This document shows, in pieces, positions 1 to 6,050 of a stretch of 6,079 bases of DNA; within the stretch, counting starts at the first letter, position 1, and each line of letters starts with the position of its first letter. Below the pieces are notes generated by a model. The model saw nothing but the letters and a program-made list of their open reading frames with translations, did not search any database and was not told the origin of the DNA. Origin of the DNA: JBEKCP01 sp050014815 (GTDB lineage Bacteria > Planctomycetota > Planctomycetia > Pirellulales > Thermoguttaceae); the NCBI GenBank assembly GCA_050014815.1, contig JBEKCP010000387.1:1-6079 (forward strand), given 5' to 3'. Position numbers and translations under genes: made by a program.

Positions 1-204
1 CCGCAAGCGGGTGACGTCGCGGTCCATGAGCCGGATGCTGCCCGACGCCACCGGCCGCAGCCCGCAAATCGCCTCCAGGACGGTCGTCTTGCCGCTGCCC
101 GTGCGGCCCATGAGCACCGCGTACTCGCCGGCGGCGATCTCCAGAGAGACGCCGTGCATGGAAAAACTCCCCTGGCGCAGCGCGACGTCGCAAAGCATAA
201 TCAT
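1..204 (-). CDS. ABC transporter ATPase, ModC/CysA-like (N-terminal 68 residues only, cut by window edge)
   Basis: This is the nucleotide-binding subunit expected to energise the permease encoded just before it, working at the inner face of the cytoplasmic membrane. The visible part reads M-I-M-L-C-D-V and carries a full Walker A motif, GRTGSGKTT, at residues 33-41. After it come the usual first-helix and strand residues (LEAICGLRPVASGSI). The Q-loop, signature, Walker B and any C-terminal regulatory (TOBE/MOP) domain lie off the left edge, so ModC and CysA types cannot be told apart. The ATG at 204-202 overlaps the permease stop as ATGA, which supports this start; a second in-frame ATG at 198 is possible. 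The upstream ribosome-binding site is weak and G-rich, consistent with coupled translation. Identity as an ABC ATPase is firm; the substrate is inferred from neighbours. Confidence 0.9.
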   Translation of the reverse strand, partial: MIMLCDVALRQGSFSMHGVSLEIAAGEYAVLMGRTGSGKTTVLEAICGLRPVASGSIRLMDRDVTRLR

Positions 205-1052
205 ATCAACCCCGTCCCCCGCAGGCCGAAGGCACGCGCGACCAGCAGCACCGCCAGGGCGATGACGATCATCAACAGCGACACGGCCACCGCGGCCTCG
301 ATATTGCCGATGCTCAGCTCGAGAAAGACGGACGTGGGCAGCACCTCGGTGCGGAACCGCGTGGCGCCGGAAAAGACCAGGATCGGGCCGAATTCGCCCA
401 GCGCACGCGCCCAGGCCAGCGTGGCCGCAGTCAGCACTCCGCGCCGCGCCTCGGGCAGCGCCACGCGAAAAAACGCCTGGGCACGGCTGCAACCCAGCGT
501 CAACGCCACCTGCTCCTGCCGCGGGTTGATCTGCGAGAAGGTCACCTGCATGGTCCGCACCGCGAACGCGCAGGCCACGGTGAACTGGGCCAGGATCACG
601 CTGGGGATCTCGTACGTGACCGGCACGACCCGCTGGAACGCGCGGCCCGCCGGCGTCTGGAACAGAATCAGCAGGCCCAGCCCGATCACCAGCGGCGGCA
701 GCACGATCGGGATGTCGAAAACGGCGTCGATCAGTCCCCTGCCCGGAAAACGCCGCCGCGACAGCAGGTAGCCCGTGGGCACGGCCACCAGCAGCGAGAC
801 GAGCGTGGTCACGGTACACGACACCAGGCTCAGGCCGGTGGAATACCGGATTTCCGGGCTCCTGAGCACGTCGAGCATCAGCCACAGCAGGTAGTCGCGG
901 GGAGCGTCCGGCGGGCGGAACAAGGCGAGCGCCGCCAGGACTGCCAGGATCAGCACGACGTAGGTGGCGCTCAGCCCGCCCAGCGCGCAATAGAACGGCA
1001 GATCGGGGTCTGGGGGGCGGCGGGGCGCCGTGTGCTCACGCGGTGCGCTCAT
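201..1052 (-). CDS. ABC transporter permease, ModB/CysT-like (oxyanion import)
   Basis: This 283-residue protein is the membrane channel subunit of a molybdate/tungstate/sulfate-type ABC importer. About six hydrophobic segments are visible, near residues 23-45, 74-97, 112-132, 149-170, 206-228 and 250-272. The cytoplasmic EAA loop that docks the ATPase is at 180-200, with E180, A183, G187 and the closing L199-P200. It is followed by ARALGEFGP (215-223), which is typical of the ModB/CysT/CysW group. Length and layout fit the family, apart from a polar proline/arginine-rich N-terminus of about 20 residues. The ATG at 1052 is the first Met after an in-frame stop and has a GAGG 10 bases upstream. 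The gene starts 27 bases after the binding-protein stop and ends in an ATGA overlap with the ATPase gene. The fold is sure; the ion carried is not. Confidence 0.88.
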   Translation of the reverse strand: MSAPREHTAPRRPPDPDLPFYCALGGLSATYVVLILAVLAALALFRPPDAPRDYLLWLMLDVLRSPEIRYSTGLSLVSCTVTTLVSLLVAVPTGYLLSRRRFPGRGLIDAVFDIPIVLPPLVIGLGLLILFQTPAGRAFQRVVPVTYEIPSVILAQFTVACAFAVRTMQVTFSQINPRQEQVALTLGCSRAQAFFRVALPEARRGVLTAATLAWARALGEFGPILVFSGATRFRTEVLPTSVFLELSIGNIEAAVAVSLLMIVIALAVLLVARAFGLRGTGLI

Positions 1053-1079
1053 TCGACGACGACCTCATCTGCATGCCGC

Positions 1080-2588
1080 TTACTTGTCCGCTCGTGATAC
1101 TTTCCCCGGTCCGAGCCAGCGGAAGCCGGCCGCCTCGTAACGCGCCCGCGATTCCTCCGACCGCAACGCGTCCAGCAGCCGTAGGGCCAGTTGCCTGTAT
1201 TTGGCGCCCTTGGCCACGCTGAACGTCTGCACGGCCACGGTGCCCGGGCGGTCGATGCGGACCAGGTCCAGCTTGTCGCGGACCTTGATGGTGTTGGAGT
1301 CGTAGACGACGACCGCGTCGAGCGCGCCGGTTTGCATCTGGTTTACCAGCATGTCGGCGGTGGGCGTTTGCACGCGGACGTTGGCCGACACCTTGTCATA
1401 GAGGCCCTCCTGCTCCAGCAATCGCTTGGTCAGGGCGCCGAGGGTGCTTTGCTCGGGGTTGGCCGTTCCCAGGTGCAGCCCGGGCTGGCCGAGGTCGGCC
1501 AGCGACTTGATCCCCTTGGGGTTGCCCTTGGCGACGAGGATCAGGATATCGGTTTCCGACATGCCCAACGGATCGCCGGCGAACAGGTCTTTGACCGGCG
1601 GCACGAAGGAGCGGTCGCAGGTGAGGTAGGCGTCGGGGCGGCCGCCCGCCTTCATCTGGCCGACCAGGATGCCGCAGCCGTTAAAGACCGTGGTGACGCG
1701 CGCGCCCTCGCGCTCCTGGAAACGCTTGATCGTTTCCTCGACGGCCACGCGGTTCATCGCCCCGCTGTAGAGCACGATTTCGGGCGTCTCGGCCCAGGGG
1801 TCGCCTTCGACCGGCTCGTAGCCCAGCCGCTCGAAGTGCGCCAGCCCGCGGTCGCGCGCCGCGAGGTAGCGGGCGAAGCGCAGGGCCGCGGTCGGGTGCT
1901 CGGAAAACTCCAGCACCCCGACGCCGATCGTCTCTTCCGCCGTATCGAATAGCGGCAGGCGGATCATTTCCAGCTCCGGGTACTGCCGGACGGTCGCGTC
2001 CCACACCACGCCCGCGTCGACGGAACCGATCTTCACGTCGTTGGCCACGTCGCTGACGGTGGGCTTGAAGACCGTGGCGTGCTTCTCGAGCCTGGCCCAT
2101 CGGCTATCCTTCTCCAAGAGCTTCTGCACGGTGCGGCCGATCGAAGCGGCGTCGGGGTTGGCCAGGGCCACGCGGACGTCCCCGCGGCACAGGTCCTCCA
2201 GGGAGCCGATCCGCTTCGGATTGCCCTTGGGCACGGCGATGACGGGCCGCAGGCGCGCCAGGGGCAAGGTTTCGGCCAAGAGCCCCTGCCCGCGCGCCAG
2301 GTCCAGGTAGCTCTGGTCCGCGGCAAGATACAAGTCGCCCGAGCGCGCGATCCGCAGATTGCTCAGCAGGGTCCCCGATCCGCCGTACTGGACCTGCACT
2401 TGGACGCCGTAGTCCTTTTCATAGTCGCGCCGGGCCGCCTCCACCGGCGGTTTGATCCCCGCCGCGCAGTAAAGGACGATCGATTGGGCCGAACTCCTCT
2501 GCCTGGCGACGCGCCACGTCCAGATCGCCACGATCGACGCCGCAATGACGAGTACGGCGGCGACGGGGACCCAAGAGATGCGATTCAT
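1080..2588 (-). CDS. Membrane-anchored tandem ModA-like substrate-binding protein (two periplasmic-binding domains)
   Basis: This 502-residue protein is about twice the length of an ordinary ModA because it contains two related binding domains in a row. A single hydrophobic segment (about 7-25) with no lipobox Cys should anchor it to the membrane. Domain 1 spans about 36-260 and domain 2 about 270-492. The repeat shows in matched segments: IVLYCAAG (37-44) and IVLYSGAM (271-278); GGSGTL (69-74) and NGCGIL (303-308); KGNPKRIGSLEDL (121-133) and KGNPKGIKSLADL (354-366); VVWD (194-197) and VVYD (427-430). Each domain ends with the family's aromatic-Glu-X-X-Gly-aromatic pattern (252-257, 484-489). 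An open frame extends upstream, but it lies over the preceding ATPase gene. The ATG at 2588 overlaps that gene's stop as ATGA and has GGGAG 8 bases upstream, so it is the preferred start. Probable role: capture of an oxyanion for the permease that follows. Molybdate or tungstate is a family-level guess. Confidence 0.88.
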   Translation of the reverse strand: MNRISWVPVAAVLVIAASIVAIWTWRVARQRSSAQSIVLYCAAGIKPPVEAARRDYEKDYGVQVQVQYGGSGTLLSNLRIARSGDLYLAADQSYLDLARGQGLLAETLPLARLRPVIAVPKGNPKRIGSLEDLCRGDVRVALANPDAASIGRTVQKLLEKDSRWARLEKHATVFKPTVSDVANDVKIGSVDAGVVWDATVRQYPELEMIRLPLFDTAEETIGVGVLEFSEHPTAALRFARYLAARDRGLAHFERLGYEPVEGDPWAETPEIVLYSGAMNRVAVEETIKRFQEREGARVTTVFNGCGILVGQMKAGGRPDAYLTCDRSFVPPVKDLFAGDPLGMSETDILILVAKGNPKGIKSLADLGQPGLHLGTANPEQSTLGALTKRLLEQEGLYDKVSANVRVQTPTADMLVNQMQTGALDAVVVYDSNTIKVRDKLDLVRIDRPGTVAVQTFSVAKGAKYRQLALRLLDALRSEESRARYEAAGFRWLGPGKVSRADK

Positions 2589-3259
2589 GAGCCGGTCTCC
2601 CGAGGTTTGCCTTTTTCCATGTGAATGACGCGCTGGGCGTATTGGGCGGCGGCGGCGTCGTGCGTGACCAGCAGCACCGCCCCGCCGCCCTGGGTGAACT
2701 CGTCCAGGTAACTCAGCACCAGCCGGCCGTTTTCCGCGTCCAGGTTGCCGGTCACTTCGTCGGCCAACAGCAACTTGGGGCGGTTCAGCAAGGCCCGCGC
2801 CAACGCGGTGCGCTGCCGCTCGCCGGTGCTCAACTCGGCGGGAACATGGTGCATGCGGTCGCCCAGGCCGAAGTGCGTGGCAAGCTCCAGGGCCCGGGCC
2901 CGGCTCTCGACCGCGCGACAATCGACGGCCAGCGCCGCGGCCAGGATGTTGTCGAGCACGTCGAGGTACGGGATCAGGTGGAACTGCTGAAAGACGAAGC
3001 CGACGTTGGCGGCACGGAAGCGGGCGCGGGCCTCGGGCCCCAGGCGGTAGGGGGCCTGGCCGCCCACGACCACCTCGCCCGACTTGGGCCTCAGCAACCC
3101 GCCCACCACCAGCAGCAGCGTGGTCTTGCCGCAGCCGCTGGCGCCCTGGACGGCCAGGAACTGGCCGGCGTCCAGCGAGAGCGACACCCCGTCCAGCGCG
3201 CGGACCGTCCCGGCCGCGCCGGCGAACTGCTTGGTCAGATCGTGTACTTCGAGCAACAT
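2585..3259 (-). CDS. ABC ATPase of the LolD/MacB/FtsE family
   Basis: This 224-residue ATPase is the partner of the FtsX-type permease encoded immediately before it. In this family, ATP hydrolysis drives movement of periplasmic domains (lipoprotein release, export, cell-wall enzyme control) rather than import. Visible motifs are Walker A GASGCGKTT (39-47), the Q-loop VFQQFHLIP (89-97), the signature LSTGERQR (143-150), Walker B LLLADE (163-168), the D-loop GNLD (171-174) and the switch His200. The signature departs from LSGGQ, and the usual DEPTGNLD reads DEVTGNLD; both are tolerable in an active enzyme. Length is normal. The ATG at 3259 lies 4 bases after the permease stop, with a strong GAGGAG (3272-3267) 7 bases upstream that sits in the end of the permease gene. 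Its own stop overlaps the next start as ATGA. Family assignment is firm; the process served is unknown. Confidence 0.92.
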   Translation of the reverse strand: MLLEVHDLTKQFAGAAGTVRALDGVSLSLDAGQFLAVQGASGCGKTTLLLVVGGLLRPKSGEVVVGGQAPYRLGPEARARFRAANVGFVFQQFHLIPYLDVLDNILAAALAVDCRAVESRARALELATHFGLGDRMHHVPAELSTGERQRTALARALLNRPKLLLADEVTGNLDAENGRLVLSYLDEFTQGGGAVLLVTHDAAAAQYAQRVIHMEKGKPRETGS

Positions 3260-3263
3260 CCGC

Positions 3264-4541
3264 TCACTCCTCGCGAAGAATCACGGCCGGGTCCTGCCGG
3301 GACGCCAGCATCGCCGGGAGCCAACTGGCGATGGCCGCCAAGAGCGGCGCGACGGCCACGGCCAGCGCCGCGTACACGGGCTTCAAGACCGCGGCCCCGG
3401 CCAGGCCGTCCGCGGCCGTGCCCTCCAGGCCCTCGCCCAGGCGGAGGCCAAGGAGATATCCGGCCAGGCACCCCATCGCACCGCCGGCGAGTCCCGTGAG
3501 GACCGCTTTGGAGAGGAACAGGAGCATGATTTGTCTGCCGCCGACGCCGACGGCGCGGAGGATGCCGATTTCGCCCCGCCGGTCGCGGACGTTGCCCAGC
3601 GCCAACAGGGCGACCCAGACGGCCGAGGCCAGCATCACCAGCGGCACGAGGATGGAGGCCAGTCCGGCCCGCCCGGCCCGCAGCTCCGCCCGCCCGGCCT
3701 GTTCGCGCCGGAGCGTGTCCTGGGCCTCGTCGGCGACTTTGCGGCGGGCCTCGGCCCGGGCCAGCGCCTCGGAGCCTCGCTCGATGACCTGCGTCTCGGG
3801 CAGAAGCCGCGTGATCTCCCCGCGGACTTTCGGCAGGTCGGCAAAGGCGCATTGGCACTCCAGGGCAAGGATCGCATTGATCCGGCCGCTCTTGCCGAGC
3901 AACTGCTGGGCCTCCTTCAGGTCGATCCAGGCGGTAATGTCGTCCTTGTTGCCGCGCATCGGAAGGCACTGGTGTACGCTGAATGGCCGGCCCATCAATT
4001 CCAGCTTGTCGCCGACCGCCAGACGGAGCGTCTCGTGCAACTCGTTGCCCAAGACGATCTTTCCCGCCGGCACGCGGGGGAGCATCGGTTTATGGCTGCC
4101 GGCAACCTCCCCGCGGGTGCCGACGAGAATGATCGTCCGTTTCTGTTCCGGCCATCTCACGCGCTGCTGGAGGCAGGGCAACAGGTGCTGGATCGTGACG
4201 AGCTTCGAGGCGGCCAGCCGCTGGGCATATTCTTCGGGCATGTCGTGCGATGCGGAGTCTTCGGCGTACCACTCCTCCAGCTTCTGGTCCTGCGACAAGA
4301 TCACGATATTGAAGCCCAACCCGAGCATTGCCCGCCGCATGGCGTCGTCCAGTTGGGCCATGTGGTCGCGGGTTTCCGACTGTTTCGCGTCGAGGATCTG
4401 CTGCGTACACAGGTCGTGTACGCGGAGGAGCGTGACGGCGCCGACCAGGCAGGCCACCGCCAGGGCGACCGACAAGAGGGCCAGCGCAGAATTGAGCTTC
4501 CGATACCAGATTTCCTTGAGGACCAAACGCCAGACGCTCAC
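3264..4541 (-). CDS. FtsX/MacB-type ABC transporter permease
   Basis: This 425-residue membrane protein has the FtsX/MacB/LolC layout. One N-terminal transmembrane segment (about 17-39) is followed by a large extracytoplasmic domain (about 40-294) and three more segments (about 295-316, 338-366 and 388-412). The conserved FtsX stretch NVRDRRGEIGILRAVG (317-332) follows the second segment, and the C-terminus QDPAVILREE is typical. Part of the outer domain (about 255-290) is charged and Ala/Arg/Glu-rich and is likely helical or coiled-coil. Cysteines 123, 229 and 231 lie in the outer domain, the last two as ECQC. The start is GTG at 4541, supported by GGAGG 9 bases upstream and by an in-frame TGA only eight codons upstream. 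It follows the unknown exported protein by 18 bases and precedes its ATPase by 4 bases. Family is certain; the substrate or partner is not. Confidence 0.92.
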   Translation of the reverse strand: MSVWRLVLKEIWYRKLNSALALLSVALAVACLVGAVTLLRVHDLCTQQILDAKQSETRDHMAQLDDAMRRAMLGLGFNIVILSQDQKLEEWYAEDSASHDMPEEYAQRLAASKLVTIQHLLPCLQQRVRWPEQKRTIILVGTRGEVAGSHKPMLPRVPAGKIVLGNELHETLRLAVGDKLELMGRPFSVHQCLPMRGNKDDITAWIDLKEAQQLLGKSGRINAILALECQCAFADLPKVRGEITRLLPETQVIERGSEALARAEARRKVADEAQDTLRREQAGRAELRAGRAGLASILVPLVMLASAVWVALLALGNVRDRRGEIGILRAVGVGGRQIMLLFLSKAVLTGLAGGAMGCLAGYLLGLRLGEGLEGTAADGLAGAAVLKPVYAALAVAVAPLLAAIASWLPAMLASRQDPAVILREE

Positions 4542-4548
4542 GCCGATG

Positions 4549-4555
4549 CTCCTCC
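4549..4555 (-). promoter_or_regulatory. Ribosome-binding site for the FtsX-type permease
   Basis: On the minus strand this reads GGAGGAG, the strongest Shine-Dalgarno match seen in the window. It is 9 bases (counted from GGAGG) before the GTG at 4541. It fixes GTG as the start of the permease, because an in-frame stop close upstream leaves no ATG available. It falls just after the stop codon of the preceding gene. Confidence 0.75.
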
Positions 4556-4559
4556 GCGC

Positions 4560-5789
4560 TCACTGTTCCCCGAACCGCCGCCGGATCAGCACGGTTCCAA
4601 TCACGGTCAACACGAGCACGGCCGCCAGCGCGATCGCCACGTTCCGCACGAGGCGGCCGCTCCCGGGGTCGGCCGGCTCGTCTGGTTCCGGCGCGGCGGG
4701 CATGGCCGCCGGGGCATGCTCCGCCGCCGGCGGGCCCGCCGGCATCACGCCCGTCAAGGGCGGAAGGGTCTTGTCGACCATCCCGCCTTCCAGCAGCCCG
4801 TTCCAATCCGCGCTCATCAGCAGGTCGGTGCCCGGCCTGTCGTCCTTTATGACACACGAACAATCACCGACGAGGAATTCGCAGGCGCTGGCGATCCCCT
4901 CCGGGTCGATCGTCTTTCCGACCAGCGGGCCGAGCACCCGCCCGCGGCCGAAAACGACGTAGGCCATCGGCTCCGCCGCCGAGTCCTTTTGTTCGGGGCC
5001 CGTCGCCAGGAGCATCTTGACCAGCACGTCCTCGGCCGCATCCCGGCGGGATAATTCGAGCACGGAGAACGCCACGTGTAAAGGTACGCCGGGCGATACC
5101 CGGTTGCGCGGACTATCGTCGGGATCGGCATCCTGGGCGTCGGCCGGCCCTTGGACGGAGTCGGCCAACGTAATTTGGAGCTTCTTCAGGTTCGTGGAGA
5201 GGGTTTCCGCCGCCGCAGCGTCTCTTGCCCGATCCCCGCTTTCCAGGAGCACCAGGACGGCCGACTCGCCCTTGAGCAGCCGGCGGGCAAGCTCCCGCCG
5301 CAGCGGCGAATCGAGCACGCGGGCGACCGTCGACGGATCCAAGGGACCCGACCATGCCACCGCGGGGCCGGAGCCCGCTTCGTCCCGGGCAGCCGGCTGC
5401 TCGGGGTCGGGTTGCACCAGCACGATCCACGGCAACGCCGGCGGCGATACTTTGCGGTGCAATTCCGCGAGCGGCGGCGGGCAGTCTCCGGCCAGGTCTA
5501 CCGATTGCACCTCGAGGTTCACCGGCTGTTTAGGGTCCTCGGCAGCCTCGCCGAGCGAGTCCAGAACGCCCCGGTCCTTTCCCTCCAGCGGCCCGCGGTG
5601 AAAGACGACCGCTTTGTACGGAGCCGCTTCCCAGCGTTCCAGCGCGTAGCGGAACACCGGGACCTGGCAAGCCTTTGCGGAGTACGGGGACCAGAGGCCC
5701 GACAAAGCCAGCGACACGCCGACCGCGTTGGCCAGCCAGGCGCCATGTTTTCCGCGGGCGGAAACCGCTAAAGCCCTTTTTCTGTTCAC
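4560..5789 (-). CDS. Unknown exported protein with C-terminal membrane anchor, first gene of the cluster
   Basis: I do not recognise a characterised function; I recall similar proteins, with the N-terminal pattern VPVFRYALERW, as hypotheticals in Planctomycetes. The 409-residue product starts with a basic n-region and a hydrophobic stretch (about 18-32) ending in AKA-C, a plausible signal peptidase I site after residue 40. It is not a lipobox, since Lys sits at -2. The mature part has a conserved-looking core (41-66), strands such as PWIVLVQP (120-127) and AVLVLLESGD (177-186), and a motif CEFLVGDCSC (303-312). A Pro/Ala-rich linker (343-378) leads to a membrane helix (383-402) and RRR, predicting a protein facing outward. 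Cysteines are 41, 103, 303, 310 and 312. The start is GTG at 5789, because no in-frame ATG occurs until residue 259; a modest GAGG lies 11 bases upstream. It is probably an accessory partner of the FtsX-type permease 18 bases downstream. Confidence 0.82.
   Translation of the reverse strand: MNRKRALAVSARGKHGAWLANAVGVSLALSGLWSPYSAKACQVPVFRYALERWEAAPYKAVVFHRGPLEGKDRGVLDSLGEAAEDPKQPVNLEVQSVDLAGDCPPPLAELHRKVSPPALPWIVLVQPDPEQPAARDEAGSGPAVAWSGPLDPSTVARVLDSPLRRELARRLLKGESAVLVLLESGDRARDAAAAETLSTNLKKLQITLADSVQGPADAQDADPDDSPRNRVSPGVPLHVAFSVLELSRRDAAEDVLVKMLLATGPEQKDSAAEPMAYVVFGRGRVLGPLVGKTIDPEGIASACEFLVGDCSCVIKDDRPGTDLLMSADWNGLLEGGMVDKTLPPLTGVMPAGPPAAEHAPAAMPAAPEPDEPADPGSGRLVRNVAIALAAVLVLTVIGTVLIRRRFGEQ
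4726..4743. repeat. 18-base perfect palindrome inside the unknown exported protein gene
   Basis: The bases GCCGGCGGG are followed directly by their reverse complement. The palindrome lies in the codons for the Pro/Ala-rich linker before the C-terminal membrane helix. In such GC-rich, Gly/Pro/Ala-coding DNA it may well be chance, and with no spacer it would form only a shorter hairpin. Confidence 0.5.
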
Positions 5790-5853
5790 GGTCCAGCGTG
5801 CCTCGTTTCCATCGCTTGGGGGGTGTGGTATGGGGCGTGGTTGCTCGCGCTTG

Positions 5854-5878
5854 GCGGGGGCCCGTGGCGGCCTCCCGC
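5854..5878 (-). other. GC-rich stem-loop in the predicted 5' leader
   Basis: On the minus strand, GCGGG-A-GGCC pairs with GGCC-CCCGC, giving 9 base pairs with one bulged A and a six-base loop GCCACG. It would start about six bases after the predicted transcription start. No run of T follows it, so it does not look like an intrinsic terminator. It could be a 5'-end stabilising hairpin or part of a leader control element; no known riboswitch was recognised. Confidence 0.4.
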
Positions 5879-5890
5879 GATTCCATCTAT

Positions 5891-5920
5891 ATTATAGGGG
5901 CAAACCCGGCGAGCATGCAA
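5891..5920 (-). promoter_or_regulatory. Predicted sigma70-type promoter of the minus-strand operon
   Basis: The minus strand carries a perfect -10 hexamer TATAAT (5896-5891). Upstream, at 18 bases, is a partial -35 TTGCAT (5920-5915), in which only TTG matches the consensus strictly. Transcription would begin near 5884, giving a leader of about 95 bases before the GTG at 5789. The hexamer lies in the only AT-rich patch of an otherwise GC-rich intergenic region, which makes chance less likely. The patch CTATATTATAG (5887-5897) is a near-perfect dyad, so a regulator could bind over the -10. No known operator was recognised. Confidence 0.55.
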
Positions 5921-6050
5921 TCAAGACGGCTGATGGCCCCCAGCAAGGACCGTACGGGCGTGATCGGCTTCCGCTGCGTCGTGGATCGCTGAGGGGTAAG
6001 CGTGTCGATCTTCCGCGGGGAAAGAAACCTTGACCAAAAGGAATCCGGCA

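Noticed and set aside
1053..1079. Terminator or separate promoter between the binding protein and permease genes
   Set aside because: The 27-base gap has no hairpin with a T run and no -10/-35 pair; it mainly holds the permease ribosome-binding site.
2589..2921. N-terminal extension of the tandem binding protein by 111 residues
   Set aside because: The extension is Arg/Gly/Pro-rich shadow sequence lying over the motif-bearing LolD-like ATPase gene. The ATG at 2588 has a ribosome-binding site and leads directly into a hydrophobic anchor.
3084..5054. Long plus-strand open frame of 656 codons opposite the permease and unknown protein genes
   Set aside because: It is antisense to two genes with clear family motifs or export signals. 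Its product is low-complexity and rich in Arg, Gly, Pro and Gln with no domain, as expected for the shadow frame of GC-rich coding DNA.
5530..5886. Minus-strand open frame of 118 codons starting at 5886
   Set aside because: It is in a different frame from the exported protein, overlaps its first third, and begins almost at the predicted transcription start without a ribosome-binding site.
5887..5897. ModE-type operator for molybdate control
   Set aside because: The AT-rich dyad is superficially similar to ModE sites, but it is only 11 bases long and lacks the spaced two-half-site layout I recall for ModE. A molybdenum-cofactor riboswitch was also looked for and not recognised.
5675..6033. 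Two plus-strand open frames (5675-5992 and 5728-6033) across the intergenic region
   Set aside because: Both begin inside the oppositely oriented signal-peptide gene, run across the predicted promoter and leader stem-loop, and encode Arg/Gly-rich sequence without any recognisable feature.
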